A stretch of 64,000 bases of DNA. Origin: Clostridiales bacterium (GTDB lineage: Bacteria > Bacillota > Clostridia > Christensenellales > Aristaeellaceae). Position 1 is the first letter of the stretch. Each line of letters begins with the position of its first letter. Where the stretch lies: NCBI GenBank assembly GCA_017569285.1, contig CP069419.1:1550001-1614000 (forward strand). The letters run 5' to 3'. The notes beneath the pieces were generated by a model. It saw only the letters and a list, made by a program, of their open reading frames with translations, had not been told where the DNA came from and did not search any database. A program made the translations under genes and the position numbers. Below are positions 9,914 to 18,179 of the stretch, one piece after another.

Positions 9914-11057
9914 CCTGTTCCTTCTCCTTTATCCTGCGCTTCAGGCGCTGATAGCGGTATTGTAACTCATTTTGCAGCTGTTGTACAGTTCCGTCCGCCC
10001 GCAGCGAAGGCTCGCTCAGGCGGATCATCGCCTGCTCGGTCCAGTTCAGCGCGGCGGGATAATTCCGCCGGACGTGCTCCTCATACTTGGCCAGCTCCAC
10101 ATACGGCTCAATGCCGCCCCGCCGTTCCCGGACCATTTCCTGCCATACGCGGACCGCCTCCTCGCGTTCGCCGGTGCGGCGGTAGCTCACCGCCAGTGCG
10201 GACCCGGCCAGGTCGCCCATGCGCCCCCTCCGGGCCAGCCGGTAGCACCGCCGCGCGTCCTCGGTCCGCTCCAGCTTTTCCAGTGCCCGGCCCATGGAAT
10301 ACACATCCTCGCTGAAGCGGATCTTCTCGGGGTGCCGGTACAGGTCGGCCATATGGTTCAGCAGCACGCACAGCGAAGCGATATCCTGCGCGTTGTGCTT
10401 CAGGATATCCTCCAGCAGCTCCATTCGTTTTGTTTTCAGATAGGTAAAATACCGCTGGGGCACCTCACTTCCGGGCAGGTCATCCACCCGGGGCTTCCCC
10501 AGGATTACTTCCTCCAGCCGGCCGAGGTTGCATCTGCCCAGCCGCAGCTTCCACAGCCGGCGGCACATATGCAGCAGGTCCAGGTGCGGCAGGTCCAGGC
10601 AGCTCCGGTCCATCCGGTTCATCAGGAGCCGGCTTTCCAGCAGCGGTACGTCGAACGTGGTCCCGTTGAAGGTGCAAAGCACGTCGAACTTCCCGAGGCC
10701 GGCCGCCACATGTTTCAGCAGGTACGGCTCCTCCGGATAGTCGCGCATCAGGAACTGGTGCACCTCAAACCCATTGTCTCCCAGGAATCCCATGCCCACC
10801 AGGAAGGCGACGGTTCCGCTGCCGCCCAGTCCCGTGGTCTCCGTATCCAGGTACAGGATCCGCCGGGGATCCAGGTCCTCCGGCAGTTCCCGGTCGCTCA
10901 TCATCCGCAGCGTTTCCGCCGACAGGTCATACGCGCCGGGAAATTCCTCCGCCGGCCGGTATACCGCGAAGTGCCGGCAATCCGTGGACGCCTCCCCCGC
11001 GGGCCGCGGGGATCCGCCCGTCCCGCCGACGGCACGGAGCTTGTCCCGCAGGTTCAT
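9903..11057 (-). CDS. mrfB: MrfB-like (YprB) DEDD-family metal-dependent exonuclease with TPR tail
   Basis: 384 residues. RNase H-like exonuclease fold of the YprB family: DTETTGLGGSG gives the D-x-E metal ligands, CTFNGTTFDVPLL the second motif, and HNAQDIASLCVLL the last Asp. The C-terminal 130 residues are TPR-like (DARRCYRLARRG, EEAVRVWQEMV). In Bacillus subtilis MrfB works with helicase MrfA in excision of mitomycin-type adducts independently of UvrABC. I chose the ATG at 11057 because it overlaps the mrfA stop codon (ATGA); an upstream in-frame start would extend deep into mrfA and encodes Gly/Arg-rich shadow sequence. Confidence 0.9.
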   Translation of the reverse strand: MNLRDKLRAVGGTGGSPRPAGEASTDCRHFAVYRPAEEFPGAYDLSAETLRMMSDRELPEDLDPRRILYLDTETTGLGGSGTVAFLVGMGFLGDNGFEVHQFLMRDYPEEPYLLKHVAAGLGKFDVLCTFNGTTFDVPLLESRLLMNRMDRSCLDLPHLDLLHMCRRLWKLRLGRCNLGRLEEVILGKPRVDDLPGSEVPQRYFTYLKTKRMELLEDILKHNAQDIASLCVLLNHMADLYRHPEKIRFSEDVYSMGRALEKLERTEDARRCYRLARRGRMGDLAGSALAVSYRRTGEREEAVRVWQEMVRERRGGIEPYVELAKYEEHVRRNYPAALNWTEQAMIRLSEPSLRADGTVQQLQNELQYRYQRLKRRIKEKEQDGT

Positions 11058-13324
11058 TTTGTCAGCTCCTTCAGCAGGCGGACCGCTGTCCGCTTTCCGT
11101 CCTCCCCGACCTCGCCCACCGGGCCGACACAGGAGGGACAGCCGTATTCGCACGGGCAGTCCTCCGCCACCTGCAGCGCCTTCTGAAGCAGCAGGTCCCG
11201 CATGCCGTAGGCCTTATGCGCCAGGCCGATACCGCCGGGGCAGTTGTCGTAGAAGATGATGGTCGGCTTGTCCGTAATCGGGCTGCGCACCTGGTAGACC
11301 ACCGCGATATCCTGCGGGGCGCACATCAGGTACAGCGGGCACACAATCCGCAGCAGGTTTGCGATGCCCATCATCCCGTTCTTCAGCCGGTCGCTCGGGA
11401 TCTTTTCCGCCAGCTCATCCGGCAGCGTCCACCACATGGCGGTGGTGTGCATATCCGTTTCCGGCAGGCGCACATGCCCGAATCCGAGCGTCTCGTGCGT
11501 GTCGAATTTGATTTTCTTGAACATTGTCACCAGGGCGGTTACCTTGATCTCGCCCAGTCCGGCCACTGCCGTCCCGGCGAACGGTTCTTCCTTTTCCACG
11601 TCCAGCAGGCTCAGGTTGATGTTCAGGTCCGCGTCGGTGTAGTAGCCGACGTCCACCGCCCGGATAAAGGCCTTGCAGGCGTCAAAGTCCAGCTTTTCCA
11701 CCTGGAACTGGCGCCCCTCATGCATGTAGATGGCGTTCTCATGCAGCAGCATCGGCGCGGTGAACCGGTCCATCTCCCCCACCACCCGGTGATGCGCCGG
11801 ATCGGTAATGTCCACGATAATGAAGTTCTCGGCCGCGGCGGAGCGCAGGGAGATCTCGCTGGCGGGGAAATCTTCCGCCGACCAGTGGTACCGGCCCTCC
11901 GCATGGTGCAGGATGCCCTGCTCATCCAGGTATTCCAGGATATCCTTCGACCCGGGGGCGTTGCCGAACTGGTCATTGTCCTCAAACGGCAGCTCAAATG
12001 CCGCGCACTTGAAGTGGCTCATCAGGATATACAGGTTGTCCGGGTTCAGCAGCGCGTTCTCCGGACTCTGGTGCAGGAAATAATCCGGATGGTTCACGAT
12101 ATACTGGTCAATCGCTGCGGAGGACGCGACGAAAAATACAATGCTGGTTCCCCGGCGGCGGCCGGCACGGCCTGCCTGCTGCCAGGCACTGGCAATGGTG
12201 CCCGGATATCCGCACATCACGCACGCGTCCAGCGCGCCGATGTCGATTCCAAGCTCCAGTGCGTTGGTGGAAATCACCGCGTCCACCTTTCCGGCCCGGA
12301 GGCCGCGCTCAATCTCCCGCCGCTCGCCTGGCAGGTACCCGCCCCGGTATCCGCGCACGCGGCCGGCATTCCCCAGCGGGTCGCGGACCATGTCCTTCAG
12401 GTAGCGGGTCAGCACCTCCACCGTCAGGCGGGAGCGCGCAAAGGTAATCGCCTGGATTCCGTTCTTCAGCAGCATGCCGGAAATCGACCGGACCACCGGC
12501 ACGGCGCCCTGGCGGATACCCAGCTGCCGGTTGACCACCGGCGGGTTGTAGAACACAAAATGCCGTTCTCCCATCGGCGCGCCGTTGTCATCCACCAGCG
12601 TTACCGGGCGTCCGATCAGCGTCTCCGCCAGCTCCCGGGGGTTGGCGATGGTCGCGCTGCAGAGGATGTACTGCGGATGGCTGCCGTAGAATTCACACAG
12701 GCGCATCAGCCGGCGCAGGACATTGGCCAGGTTGCTGCCGAACACGCCCCGGTAGGTATGGATTTCATCGATCACGATGTAGCGAAGGTTTTCGAACAGC
12801 TTCACCCATTTGGTATGGTGCGGCAAGATGCCCGAGTGCAGCATGTCCGGGTTGGTCACCACAATATGCCCGGCCTGGCGGACCGCCCGGCGTGCGGCCG
12901 CCGGCGTATCCCCGTCATAGGTGTAGGTTTTGATGTCCACACCCATTTCCTCGATCATGTCGTACAGTTCGCTGACCTGGTCGGCGGAGAGCGCCTTTGT
13001 CGGGAACAGGTAAAGCGCGCGGGTGTCCGGATCCTTCAGGATCGCGGACAGCACCGGCAGGTTGTAGCACATGGTTTTGCCGGACGCGGTCGGCGTAACG
13101 ACCGTAACGTCCTCCCCGCGGGCAATCGCCTCCAGGCTTTTCGCCTGGTGGGTATACAGCTCATGGATCCCGCGGCGTGCCAGCGCGGGCTTCAGGCGTT
13201 CGTCCATGGAGGCGGGGAAAGGCATGGTGCGTGCCTCACGGGCTGGGATAACCTCCCACCGGGTCACATCCTTCATGAACATATGGTCCCGCCTGAGCTG
13301 ATCAGCCAGCTGCGATACGTTCAT
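11054..13324 (-). CDS. mrfA: MrfA-family DEAD/DEAH helicase (DUF1998 C-terminus)
   Basis: 756 residues (Bacillus YprA about 750). Superfamily 2 helicase: Q-type motif YTHQAKSLEAI, Walker A TPTASGKT (about 77-84), motif II DEIH, motif III CSATIANP and motif VI QQAGRAGRRRG. The C-terminal DUF1998 domain ends in a four-cysteine metal site, CPCEYGCPSC. With MrfB it forms the mitomycin-repair pair in Bacillus subtilis; MrfA is a 3'-5' translocase. It is the first gene of a five-gene operon with its own near-consensus promoter and a GGAGG ribosome-binding site. Confidence 0.94.
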   Translation of the reverse strand: MNVSQLADQLRRDHMFMKDVTRWEVIPAREARTMPFPASMDERLKPALARRGIHELYTHQAKSLEAIARGEDVTVVTPTASGKTMCYNLPVLSAILKDPDTRALYLFPTKALSADQVSELYDMIEEMGVDIKTYTYDGDTPAAARRAVRQAGHIVVTNPDMLHSGILPHHTKWVKLFENLRYIVIDEIHTYRGVFGSNLANVLRRLMRLCEFYGSHPQYILCSATIANPRELAETLIGRPVTLVDDNGAPMGERHFVFYNPPVVNRQLGIRQGAVPVVRSISGMLLKNGIQAITFARSRLTVEVLTRYLKDMVRDPLGNAGRVRGYRGGYLPGERREIERGLRAGKVDAVISTNALELGIDIGALDACVMCGYPGTIASAWQQAGRAGRRRGTSIVFFVASSAAIDQYIVNHPDYFLHQSPENALLNPDNLYILMSHFKCAAFELPFEDNDQFGNAPGSKDILEYLDEQGILHHAEGRYHWSAEDFPASEISLRSAAAENFIIVDITDPAHHRVVGEMDRFTAPMLLHENAIYMHEGRQFQVEKLDFDACKAFIRAVDVGYYTDADLNINLSLLDVEKEEPFAGTAVAGLGEIKVTALVTMFKKIKFDTHETLGFGHVRLPETDMHTTAMWWTLPDELAEKIPSDRLKNGMMGIANLLRIVCPLYLMCAPQDIAVVYQVRSPITDKPTIIFYDNCPGGIGLAHKAYGMRDLLLQKALQVAEDCPCEYGCPSCVGPVGEVGEDGKRTAVRLLKELTK

Positions 13325-13357
13325 CCGCCCGCCTCCTTTGTCCGTCTTTTTTTTCTC

Positions 13358-13386
13358 ATTATAAAATCAACCCCCGCGCATTGCAA
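13358..13386 (-). promoter_or_regulatory. Promoter of the mrfA operon
   Basis: Minus strand -35 TTGCAA (13381-13386) and -10 TATAAT (13358-13363), 17-base spacing, 34 bases before the mrfA start. No SOS box (CGAACnnnnGTTCG type) is evident next to it. Confidence 0.85.
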
Positions 13387-13404
13387 GGCGAACAAAACTT
13401 TTTG

Positions 13405-13434
13405 TTCCGTTTTCCGCGGGTCCTGTGGTATACT
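13405..13434 (+). promoter_or_regulatory. Promoter of glgA
   Basis: -10 TATACT at 13429-13434 is convincing; the -35 is weak (TTCCGT, 13405-13410, 18-base spacing). It overlaps the region of the divergent mrfA promoter, so the two may compete. Confidence 0.55.
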
Positions 13435-13500
13435 GATCTCAGATATGGGACCTGTGCCGGCACACCGGCAAAACCATTCTTCGGACGGAGGAAAGTGAAT

Positions 13501-14946
13501 ATGAAGATCGCCTTTATCGGTTCTGAGTGTTATCCGTTTGTCAAAACCGGCGGCCTCGGGGACGTGATGTACGCCCTTCCGCGGGCGCTTGTCCGTGAAG
13601 GCTGTGAAGCGCGCGTCATCCTGCCCCTCTACAACTGCATCCCTGATAAATTCAAGGAAAAGATGGTTTACCAGGGTTCTTTCATGATGGACCTGACCAG
13701 CGACGGGCGGACCTTCTACGTCGGCATCATGGAAACCGTGATGGACGGAGTCACCTACGATTTCATCGACAACCGGGAATTCTTTGACTGGGGCAATCCC
13801 TATACCGGCCTCTGGGAGGACATCCCGAAGTACTGCTTCTTCTCCAAGGCTTCCCTGGCCATCCTGAATTACCTGGACTGGATCCCCGATATCGTCCACT
13901 GCCATGACTGGCAGGCCGGGCTGGTTCCCCTGTACCTCCGCACAAAGTTCGATTCCACACCCGTCGGGCGCGCCCGTTCCATCGTGACCATCCACAACCT
14001 GCGGTTCCAGGGCATCTGCAGTATTGAGCACCTGAAGTACTGGTCCGGGCTGTCCGATATGCTGTTCGACTATCCCGTGCTCAAGCACAACGAGAACGAA
14101 GCCAACATGTTCAAGGGCGGCCTCGCATACGCGGACCGGGTCACCACCGTCAGCAGCACCTATGCCCGTGAAATCCAGACGCCGGATTACGGCGAAGGCC
14201 TGGACGGCCACCTCCGCTACCACAGCGGCAAGCTCAGCGGAATCGTCAACGGCATCGATGTGGATCTGTGGGACAGCGCCACGGACAAGCTGCTCGCCGC
14301 GCAGTATGACCGGAATTCCGTTCTGGCCAGCAAGCCCCTGAACAAGAATGCCTTGCAGAAAGCGCTCGGCCTGGATCCCGACGGCGGAAAGATCATCCTC
14401 GGCCTGATCTCCCGCCTCACCGACCAGAAAGGCCTGGACCTGGTCAACGACATTCTGCCTCACCTGATCGACGGCAATACGCAGATCGTTGTCCTGGGTA
14501 CCGGCGATCCCCGGTATGAGAACGCCTTCCGCTACTATGAAAGCAAGTATAAAGGCACCGTATGCGCCTATATTTCCTACAACGAAGGCCTGGCCCATCA
14601 GATCTATGCCGGTGCCGACGCGCTTCTGGTTCCCAGCCTGTTCGAGCCCTGCGGCCTGACCCAGCTGATCGCCATGCGCTACGGCACCATCCCGATCGTC
14701 CGCGAAACCGGCGGCCTGAAGGATACGGTCGAGCCCTACAGCTGGGACGAGGATACCGGAAACGGCTTCTCCTTCAACTGGTATGATTCCGGCCTGCTGC
14801 TCGGTGCGATTAACCAGGCGAAAACCCTGTTCTTTACCGACCGTGCCCGCTGGGACAGAATGGTCTGCCGCGATATGGAAAAGGATGTCTCCTGGGAGCG
14901 CTCCGCGACGCAGTACCTGGAGCTGTACCGGTCCCTGGAAAGATAA
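13501..14946 (+). CDS. glgA: Glycogen synthase (ADP-glucose type, GT5)
   Basis: 481 residues. Transfers glucose from ADP-glucose to growing alpha-1,4-glucan. The N-terminal KTGGLGDVMYALPRAL is the ADP-glucose binding loop, HCHDWQAGLVPLYL is a conserved GT-B segment, and the C-terminal domain has SRLTDQKGLDLV and the EPCGLTQLIAMRYGTIP signature. The ATG at 13501 follows GGAGGAAAG by 6 bases and gives the standard MKIAFIGSECYPF start. It stands alone; no glgB, glgC or glgP is nearby. A strong hairpin follows the gene. Confidence 0.96.
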   Translation: MKIAFIGSECYPFVKTGGLGDVMYALPRALVREGCEARVILPLYNCIPDKFKEKMVYQGSFMMDLTSDGRTFYVGIMETVMDGVTYDFIDNREFFDWGNPYTGLWEDIPKYCFFSKASLAILNYLDWIPDIVHCHDWQAGLVPLYLRTKFDSTPVGRARSIVTIHNLRFQGICSIEHLKYWSGLSDMLFDYPVLKHNENEANMFKGGLAYADRVTTVSSTYAREIQTPDYGEGLDGHLRYHSGKLSGIVNGIDVDLWDSATDKLLAAQYDRNSVLASKPLNKNALQKALGLDPDGGKIILGLISRLTDQKGLDLVNDILPHLIDGNTQIVVLGTGDPRYENAFRYYESKYKGTVCAYISYNEGLAHQIYAGADALLVPSLFEPCGLTQLIAMRYGTIPIVRETGGLKDTVEPYSWDEDTGNGFSFNWYDSGLLLGAINQAKTLFFTDRARWDRMVCRDMEKDVSWERSATQYLELYRSLER

Positions 14947-14976
14947 AAAGCGCGGAAGTCCTCCGCGCAGACAGGA

Positions 14977-15011
14977 AAATGGCCTGCCCGGTTAATCCGG
15001 GCAGGCCATTT
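14977..15011. terminator. Bidirectional terminator between glgA and arsR-like gene
   Basis: A perfect 15-bp stem (14977-14991 with 14997-15011) with a TTAAT loop. It overlaps the last codons of the leftward ArsR-family gene. A smaller hairpin (GCGCGGA with TCCGCGC, 14950-14967) lies just before it. Confidence 0.8.
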
Positions 15012-15351
15012 CTGCTACCTGCTCAATCATGTGGTGCAGTGCGTCCGCGCGGGGGGTATCCGCCGCCCGGTAGTACACTTCCTTTCCCTCCCGGCGGGCA
15101 GTGATCAGGCCTTCCGCCTTCAGGATCTTCAGGTGGTGGGAAAGTGCCGGGCTGGACATGCCCATCATCACGCCCAGGTCCAGCAGGCATTCCTCGCAGT
15201 GGCACAGCAGCCAGAACAGCCGGATCCGGGTGCCGTCGCTCATCAGGCGGAACATTTCCGCCGCCCCGGCAAACTCCTCCGGCGCGGGCATATGGTCAAA
15301 AATCCGTTCCGCGTTCAGGTCGTGCTGGTGCGGCAGTCGGGTATTCTCCAT
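14992..15351 (-). CDS. ArsR/SmtB-family metal-responsive repressor
   Basis: 119 residues, winged helix-turn-helix: MFRLMSDGTRIRLFWLLC, then CEECLLDLGVMMGMSSPALSHHLKILKAEGLI (recognition helix SSPALSHHLKIL) and the wing ARREGKEVYYRAA. The CHCEEC cluster at the start of the DNA-binding helix region is at the position of the alpha-3 metal site of CadC/ArsR proteins, suggesting thiolate sensing of a soft metal such as Cd, Pb or Zn. The N-terminal segment also has several His residues (LPHQHD). It is the last gene of the efflux operon, 17 bases after the ATPase, so it probably represses its own operon at the 26-base palindrome upstream. Confidence 0.92.
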   Translation of the reverse strand: MENTRLPHQHDLNAERIFDHMPAPEEFAGAAEMFRLMSDGTRIRLFWLLCHCEECLLDLGVMMGMSSPALSHHLKILKAEGLITARREGKEVYYRAADTPRADALHHMIEQVAEMACPD

Positions 15352-15368
15352 CGGTTCCTGCTCCTTCC

Positions 15369-17264
15369 TTACAGCTGGCTGACAAACAGCGCCCGGATGG
15401 CGTTCAGCACGGCGATGATCATCACGCCCACATCGGCGAAGATCGCCAGTCCCATGTTGGCAATTCCCAGTGCGCCCAGGATCAGGCAGACCGCCTTCAC
15501 CCCGATGGCAAACACGATATTCTCATACACAATCCGCATGCACTTGCGGGAAATCCGGATTGCCTTGGCAATCTTCAGGGGATTGTCGTCCATCAGCACG
15601 ATATCCGCCGCCTCAATCGCCGCGTCCGATCCCATGGCGCCCATGGCAATGCCCAGGTCCGCCCGGCTCAGCACCGGCGCGTCGTTGATCCCGTCCCCTG
15701 CAAATGCCAGGATTTCACGTCCCTGCTTTTCCGCCAGCAGCGCTTCCACCCGTTCCACCTTATCTCCGGGCAGCAGCTCGCTGTATACCCGGTCGATTTC
15801 CAGGCGCGCGGCCGTTTCCTCCGCCACGGCTTTCCGGTCCCCGGTCAGCATGACCGTCTGGCGGACGCCGGCGTTCTTCAACGCCTGCACGGCTTCCTTC
15901 GCCGCCGGCTTCTCAACATCGGAAATCACAATATGTCCGGCGTATTCCCCGTCAATCGCCATATGGACGATCGTTCCGGTCCGGTGGCAGTCGCGGTAGG
16001 CAATGCCCAGCCGGTCCATCAGCCGTCCGTTGCCGGCGGCAACTTCCTTCCCGTCAATCCGCACTACCACACCGTTCCCGCTGATCTCCTCCACGTCGCT
16101 CACGCGGCTCAGGTCCAGTTCCTTCCCGTGCGCCTTCCGGATACTCACCGCAATCGGGTGGGAGGACGCGGATTCCGCCAGCGCGGCATATTCCAGCAGT
16201 TCTTCCTCTTCCATCGGGCTGTGGTGGATCGCCGCCACCTCAAACTCGCCCTTGGTCAGCGTGCCGGTTTTGTCAAACACCATCACGCCTGTCCGGGCCA
16301 GCTCCTCCAGGTAGTTCGATCCCTTCACCAGGATACCGGCTTTCCCGGCGCCGCCGATTCCGGCGAAAAAGCTCAGCGGAATGCTGATCACCAGCGCGCA
16401 CGGGCAGCTGATCACCAGGAACGTCAGCGCCCGGTAAATCCAGTCGCCCCATTCCGGATCCAGTCCCATAAACAGGCCGCGCACCGCCGGCGGCAGGACC
16501 GCCAGCGCCAGCGCGCCGAATACCACGGCCGGCGTATAGTACTTCGCGAACCGGGAGATAAAGTTCTCCGAGCGGGACTTCCGGGAGCTCGCGTTTTCCA
16601 CCAGGTCCAGGATCTTCGATACCGTGCTCTCGCCGAATTCCCGGGTCGTGCGGATCTTCAGTACACCGCTCATATTCACACAGCCGCTGACAACCTCGTC
16701 GCCCGGCTGCACATCCCGCGGCAGGCTTTCGCCGGTCAGGGCGCTGGTGTTCAGGGTCGCGGAGCCCTCTTCCACGATACCGTCAATCGGGATCTTTTCC
16801 CCAGGCTGCACCACGATCTGGGTGCCGGTCTCCACCTCATCCGGATCCACGCGGGTCAGCTGGCCGTCCGCCATTACGTTCGCGTAGTCCGGCCGGATGT
16901 TCATCATCTCGCTGATGTTCCGACGGCTCTTGCCCACGGCATAGCTCTGGAACAGCTCGCCGATCTGGTAGAACAGCATCACCGCCACGGCTTCCACATA
17001 GTCCCCGGTCTTCGCCAGCCCGATCGCCAGCGCGCCAACGGTTGCCACCGCCATCAGGAAATTCTCGTCAAACACCTGGCGGTTCAGGATTCCCTTCCCC
17101 GCCTTCTTCAGGATATCGTATCCCACCGTCAGGTAAGGAACCAGGTACATTAGGAACAGCGGAATTCCCTGCAGCGGCCCGTCCTCCGGCACAAAATGCA
17201 GCGCGATCAGCATCGCGGCTGCCGCCAGGATCCGGATCAGCATCTTCTTTTGCTTCTTCGTCAT
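15369..17264 (-). CDS. P1B-type heavy-metal ATPase (Zn/Cd/Pb class)
   Basis: 631 residues. Exports divalent soft metals using ATP. The membrane metal site is SCPCALVIS; TM8 carries DVG in IFADVGVMIIAVLNAIRAL, the D-x-G of the Zn/Cd/Pb (P1B-2) class. Actuator TGES, phosphorylation motif DKTGTLTKG, the HP motif in SASSHPIAV and hinge GDGINDAPVL are all present. There is no N-terminal metal-binding domain; a separate HMA protein encoded just upstream supplies one. The operon with an ArsR regulator fits a ZntA/CadA-type resistance pump. Confidence 0.94.
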   Translation of the reverse strand: MTKKQKKMLIRILAAAAMLIALHFVPEDGPLQGIPLFLMYLVPYLTVGYDILKKAGKGILNRQVFDENFLMAVATVGALAIGLAKTGDYVEAVAVMLFYQIGELFQSYAVGKSRRNISEMMNIRPDYANVMADGQLTRVDPDEVETGTQIVVQPGEKIPIDGIVEEGSATLNTSALTGESLPRDVQPGDEVVSGCVNMSGVLKIRTTREFGESTVSKILDLVENASSRKSRSENFISRFAKYYTPAVVFGALALAVLPPAVRGLFMGLDPEWGDWIYRALTFLVISCPCALVISIPLSFFAGIGGAGKAGILVKGSNYLEELARTGVMVFDKTGTLTKGEFEVAAIHHSPMEEEELLEYAALAESASSHPIAVSIRKAHGKELDLSRVSDVEEISGNGVVVRIDGKEVAAGNGRLMDRLGIAYRDCHRTGTIVHMAIDGEYAGHIVISDVEKPAAKEAVQALKNAGVRQTVMLTGDRKAVAEETAARLEIDRVYSELLPGDKVERVEALLAEKQGREILAFAGDGINDAPVLSRADLGIAMGAMGSDAAIEAADIVLMDDNPLKIAKAIRISRKCMRIVYENIVFAIGVKAVCLILGALGIANMGLAIFADVGVMIIAVLNAIRALFVSQL

Positions 17265-17299
17265 GGGATATCCCCTTCTTTCTGTTCCTGTTTCCGGTT

Positions 17300-17518
17300 T
17301 TACAGGTAAATCTCGCAGTCGTCCTCCACCTTTTTGCAGCGGGCCAGCACGTCCTGCATGACTGTTTCGGGTTCCGCACCCTCCTCAAAGACAACGATCA
17401 TCTTCTGGGTCATGAAATTGACCGTAACCTCCCGGATACCGGGTGCCTTCTTTGCGGCTTCCTCCATCTTGTTGGCGCAGTTGGCGCAGTCGACTTCGAT
17501 TTTGTAGGTCTTCTTCAT
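17300..17518 (-). CDS. HMA-domain metal-binding protein (stand-alone)
   Basis: 72 residues, a single ferredoxin-like HMA fold: YKIEVDCANCANKMEEAAKKAPGI contains the metal-binding C-x2-C (DCANC), then a second half TVNFMTQKMIVVFEEG. I start it at the ATG at 17518, which follows AAAGGAG by 10 bases; an ATG 27 bases upstream is in frame but lacks a good site and lies next to the operator. It is the first gene of the efflux operon, 35 bases before the ATPase that lacks an N-terminal HMA domain, so the two likely work as a split ZntA/CadA. Confidence 0.92.
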   Translation of the reverse strand: MKKTYKIEVDCANCANKMEEAAKKAPGIREVTVNFMTQKMIVVFEEGAEPETVMQDVLARCKKVEDDCEIYL

Positions 17519-17544
17519 GTCCTGGGCACTCCTTTGCTTCATCA

Positions 17545-17570
17545 ATTAAACGATTGTTTAATCGTTTAAT
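17545..17570. promoter_or_regulatory. Operator of the metal-efflux operon (ArsR-family palindrome)
   Basis: A 26-base inverted repeat with perfect 11-bp arms (ATTAAACGATT and AATCGTTTAAT) around a GTTT spacer. It lies between the -10 box and the ribosome-binding site, over the expected transcription start, the usual place for an ArsR/SmtB operator. The repressor assignment is inferred from the operon. Confidence 0.85.
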
Positions 17571-17573
17571 CAG

Positions 17574-17602
17574 ATATTACACCCTGATTCCGGATTTGTC
17601 AA
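17574..17602 (-). promoter_or_regulatory. Promoter of the metal-efflux operon
   Basis: Minus strand consensus -35 TTGACA (17597-17602) and -10 TAATAT (17574-17579) with 17-base spacing, immediately upstream of the palindromic operator. Confidence 0.88.
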
Positions 17603-17616
17603 TGCCTGAAATTGAA

Positions 17617-17640
17617 CAAAAAAATAACCGGAAGCTCCGG
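17617..17640 (-). terminator. Terminator of the NUDIX gene
   Basis: On the minus strand a CCGGA-GCT-TCCGG hairpin (17628-17640) is followed by TTATTTTTTT, 36 bases beyond the stop codon of the NUDIX gene. The stem is short but the U-run is good. Confidence 0.65.
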
Positions 17641-17675
17641 CCTGCCTTGCCGAAATCCCCGGTTGATTTTATAAT

Positions 17676-18107
17676 TCACTCAGCGGCATCCGGTGCCGGA
17701 CGGTTCACTGCCGGAAGCAGTTCCCGCAGGCGGCTGATCACTGTTTCATCCGCCGGCAGCCAGCGGACGTCATCCAGCCGGTCCCGGTCCAGCCACGCGG
17801 CATCCTCGTGCTCCTTCAGCACCAGGCTTCCGCGGATCACCCGGCAGGTAAAGCACTGCATGGAGAGATGGAACTCCGGGTAGTCATATTCCACCCGGGC
17901 AAACGGGGCTTCCACGGCGATCTCCGTATCCAGTTCCTCCCGGATTTCCCGTTCCAGCGCTTCCTCCGCGGTTTCCCCGGGTTCAATCTTGCCTCCCGGG
18001 AATTCCCAGTAGTCCTTGTAGGCGCCGTATCCCCGCTGGGTGGCAAACACCTTCCCGTCCCGGAGGATTACCGCCGCAGCCACACTGACCGTTTTCATCT
18101 TCATCAC
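17676..18107 (-). CDS. NUDIX hydrolase, MutT-like
   Basis: 143 residues. The NUDIX box is complete: GGKIEPGETAEEALEREIREEL fits G-x5-E-x7-R-E-x2-E-E. The N-terminus VSVAAAVILRDGKVFATQRGYG and WEFPGG resemble the 8-oxo-dGTP diphosphatases (MutT), which clean oxidised nucleotides from the pool; ADP-ribose or other substrates cannot be excluded. Start codons GTG 18107, ATG 18104 and ATG 18098 are all in frame and none has a strong ribosome-binding site. The predicted promoter would place the transcript start almost at the first of these. Confidence 0.9.
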   Translation of the reverse strand: MMKMKTVSVAAAVILRDGKVFATQRGYGAYKDYWEFPGGKIEPGETAEEALEREIREELDTEIAVEAPFARVEYDYPEFHLSMQCFTCRVIRGSLVLKEHEDAAWLDRDRLDDVRWLPADETVISRLRELLPAVNRPAPDAAE

Positions 18108-18115
18108 CCGGATCT

Positions 18116-18144
18116 ATCATACGCGGATTTCCGCCCCGGTTCAA
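18116..18144 (-). promoter_or_regulatory. Promoter of the NUDIX gene
   Basis: Minus strand -35 TTGAAC (18139-18144) and -10 TATGAT (18116-18121), 17-base spacing. The -10 ends only 8 bases from the first possible start codon. On the plus strand TTTTCA (18092-18097) and TATCAT (18115-18120) could form an overlapping divergent promoter for the next gene. Confidence 0.65.
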
Positions 18145-18179
18145 GCGCGGTTTCCGTTTTCCTGAAAGGAGACTTTCCC

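Noticed and set aside
11058-11153. Longer N-terminus for MrfB
   Set aside because: The extra 32 codons lie inside mrfA and encode Gly/Arg-rich sequence unlike the family; the ATGA overlap start is preferred.
13340-13440. SOS (LexA) box at the mrfA promoter
   Set aside because: No CGAACnnnnGTTCG-like dyad is present in the mrfA-glgA intergenic region.
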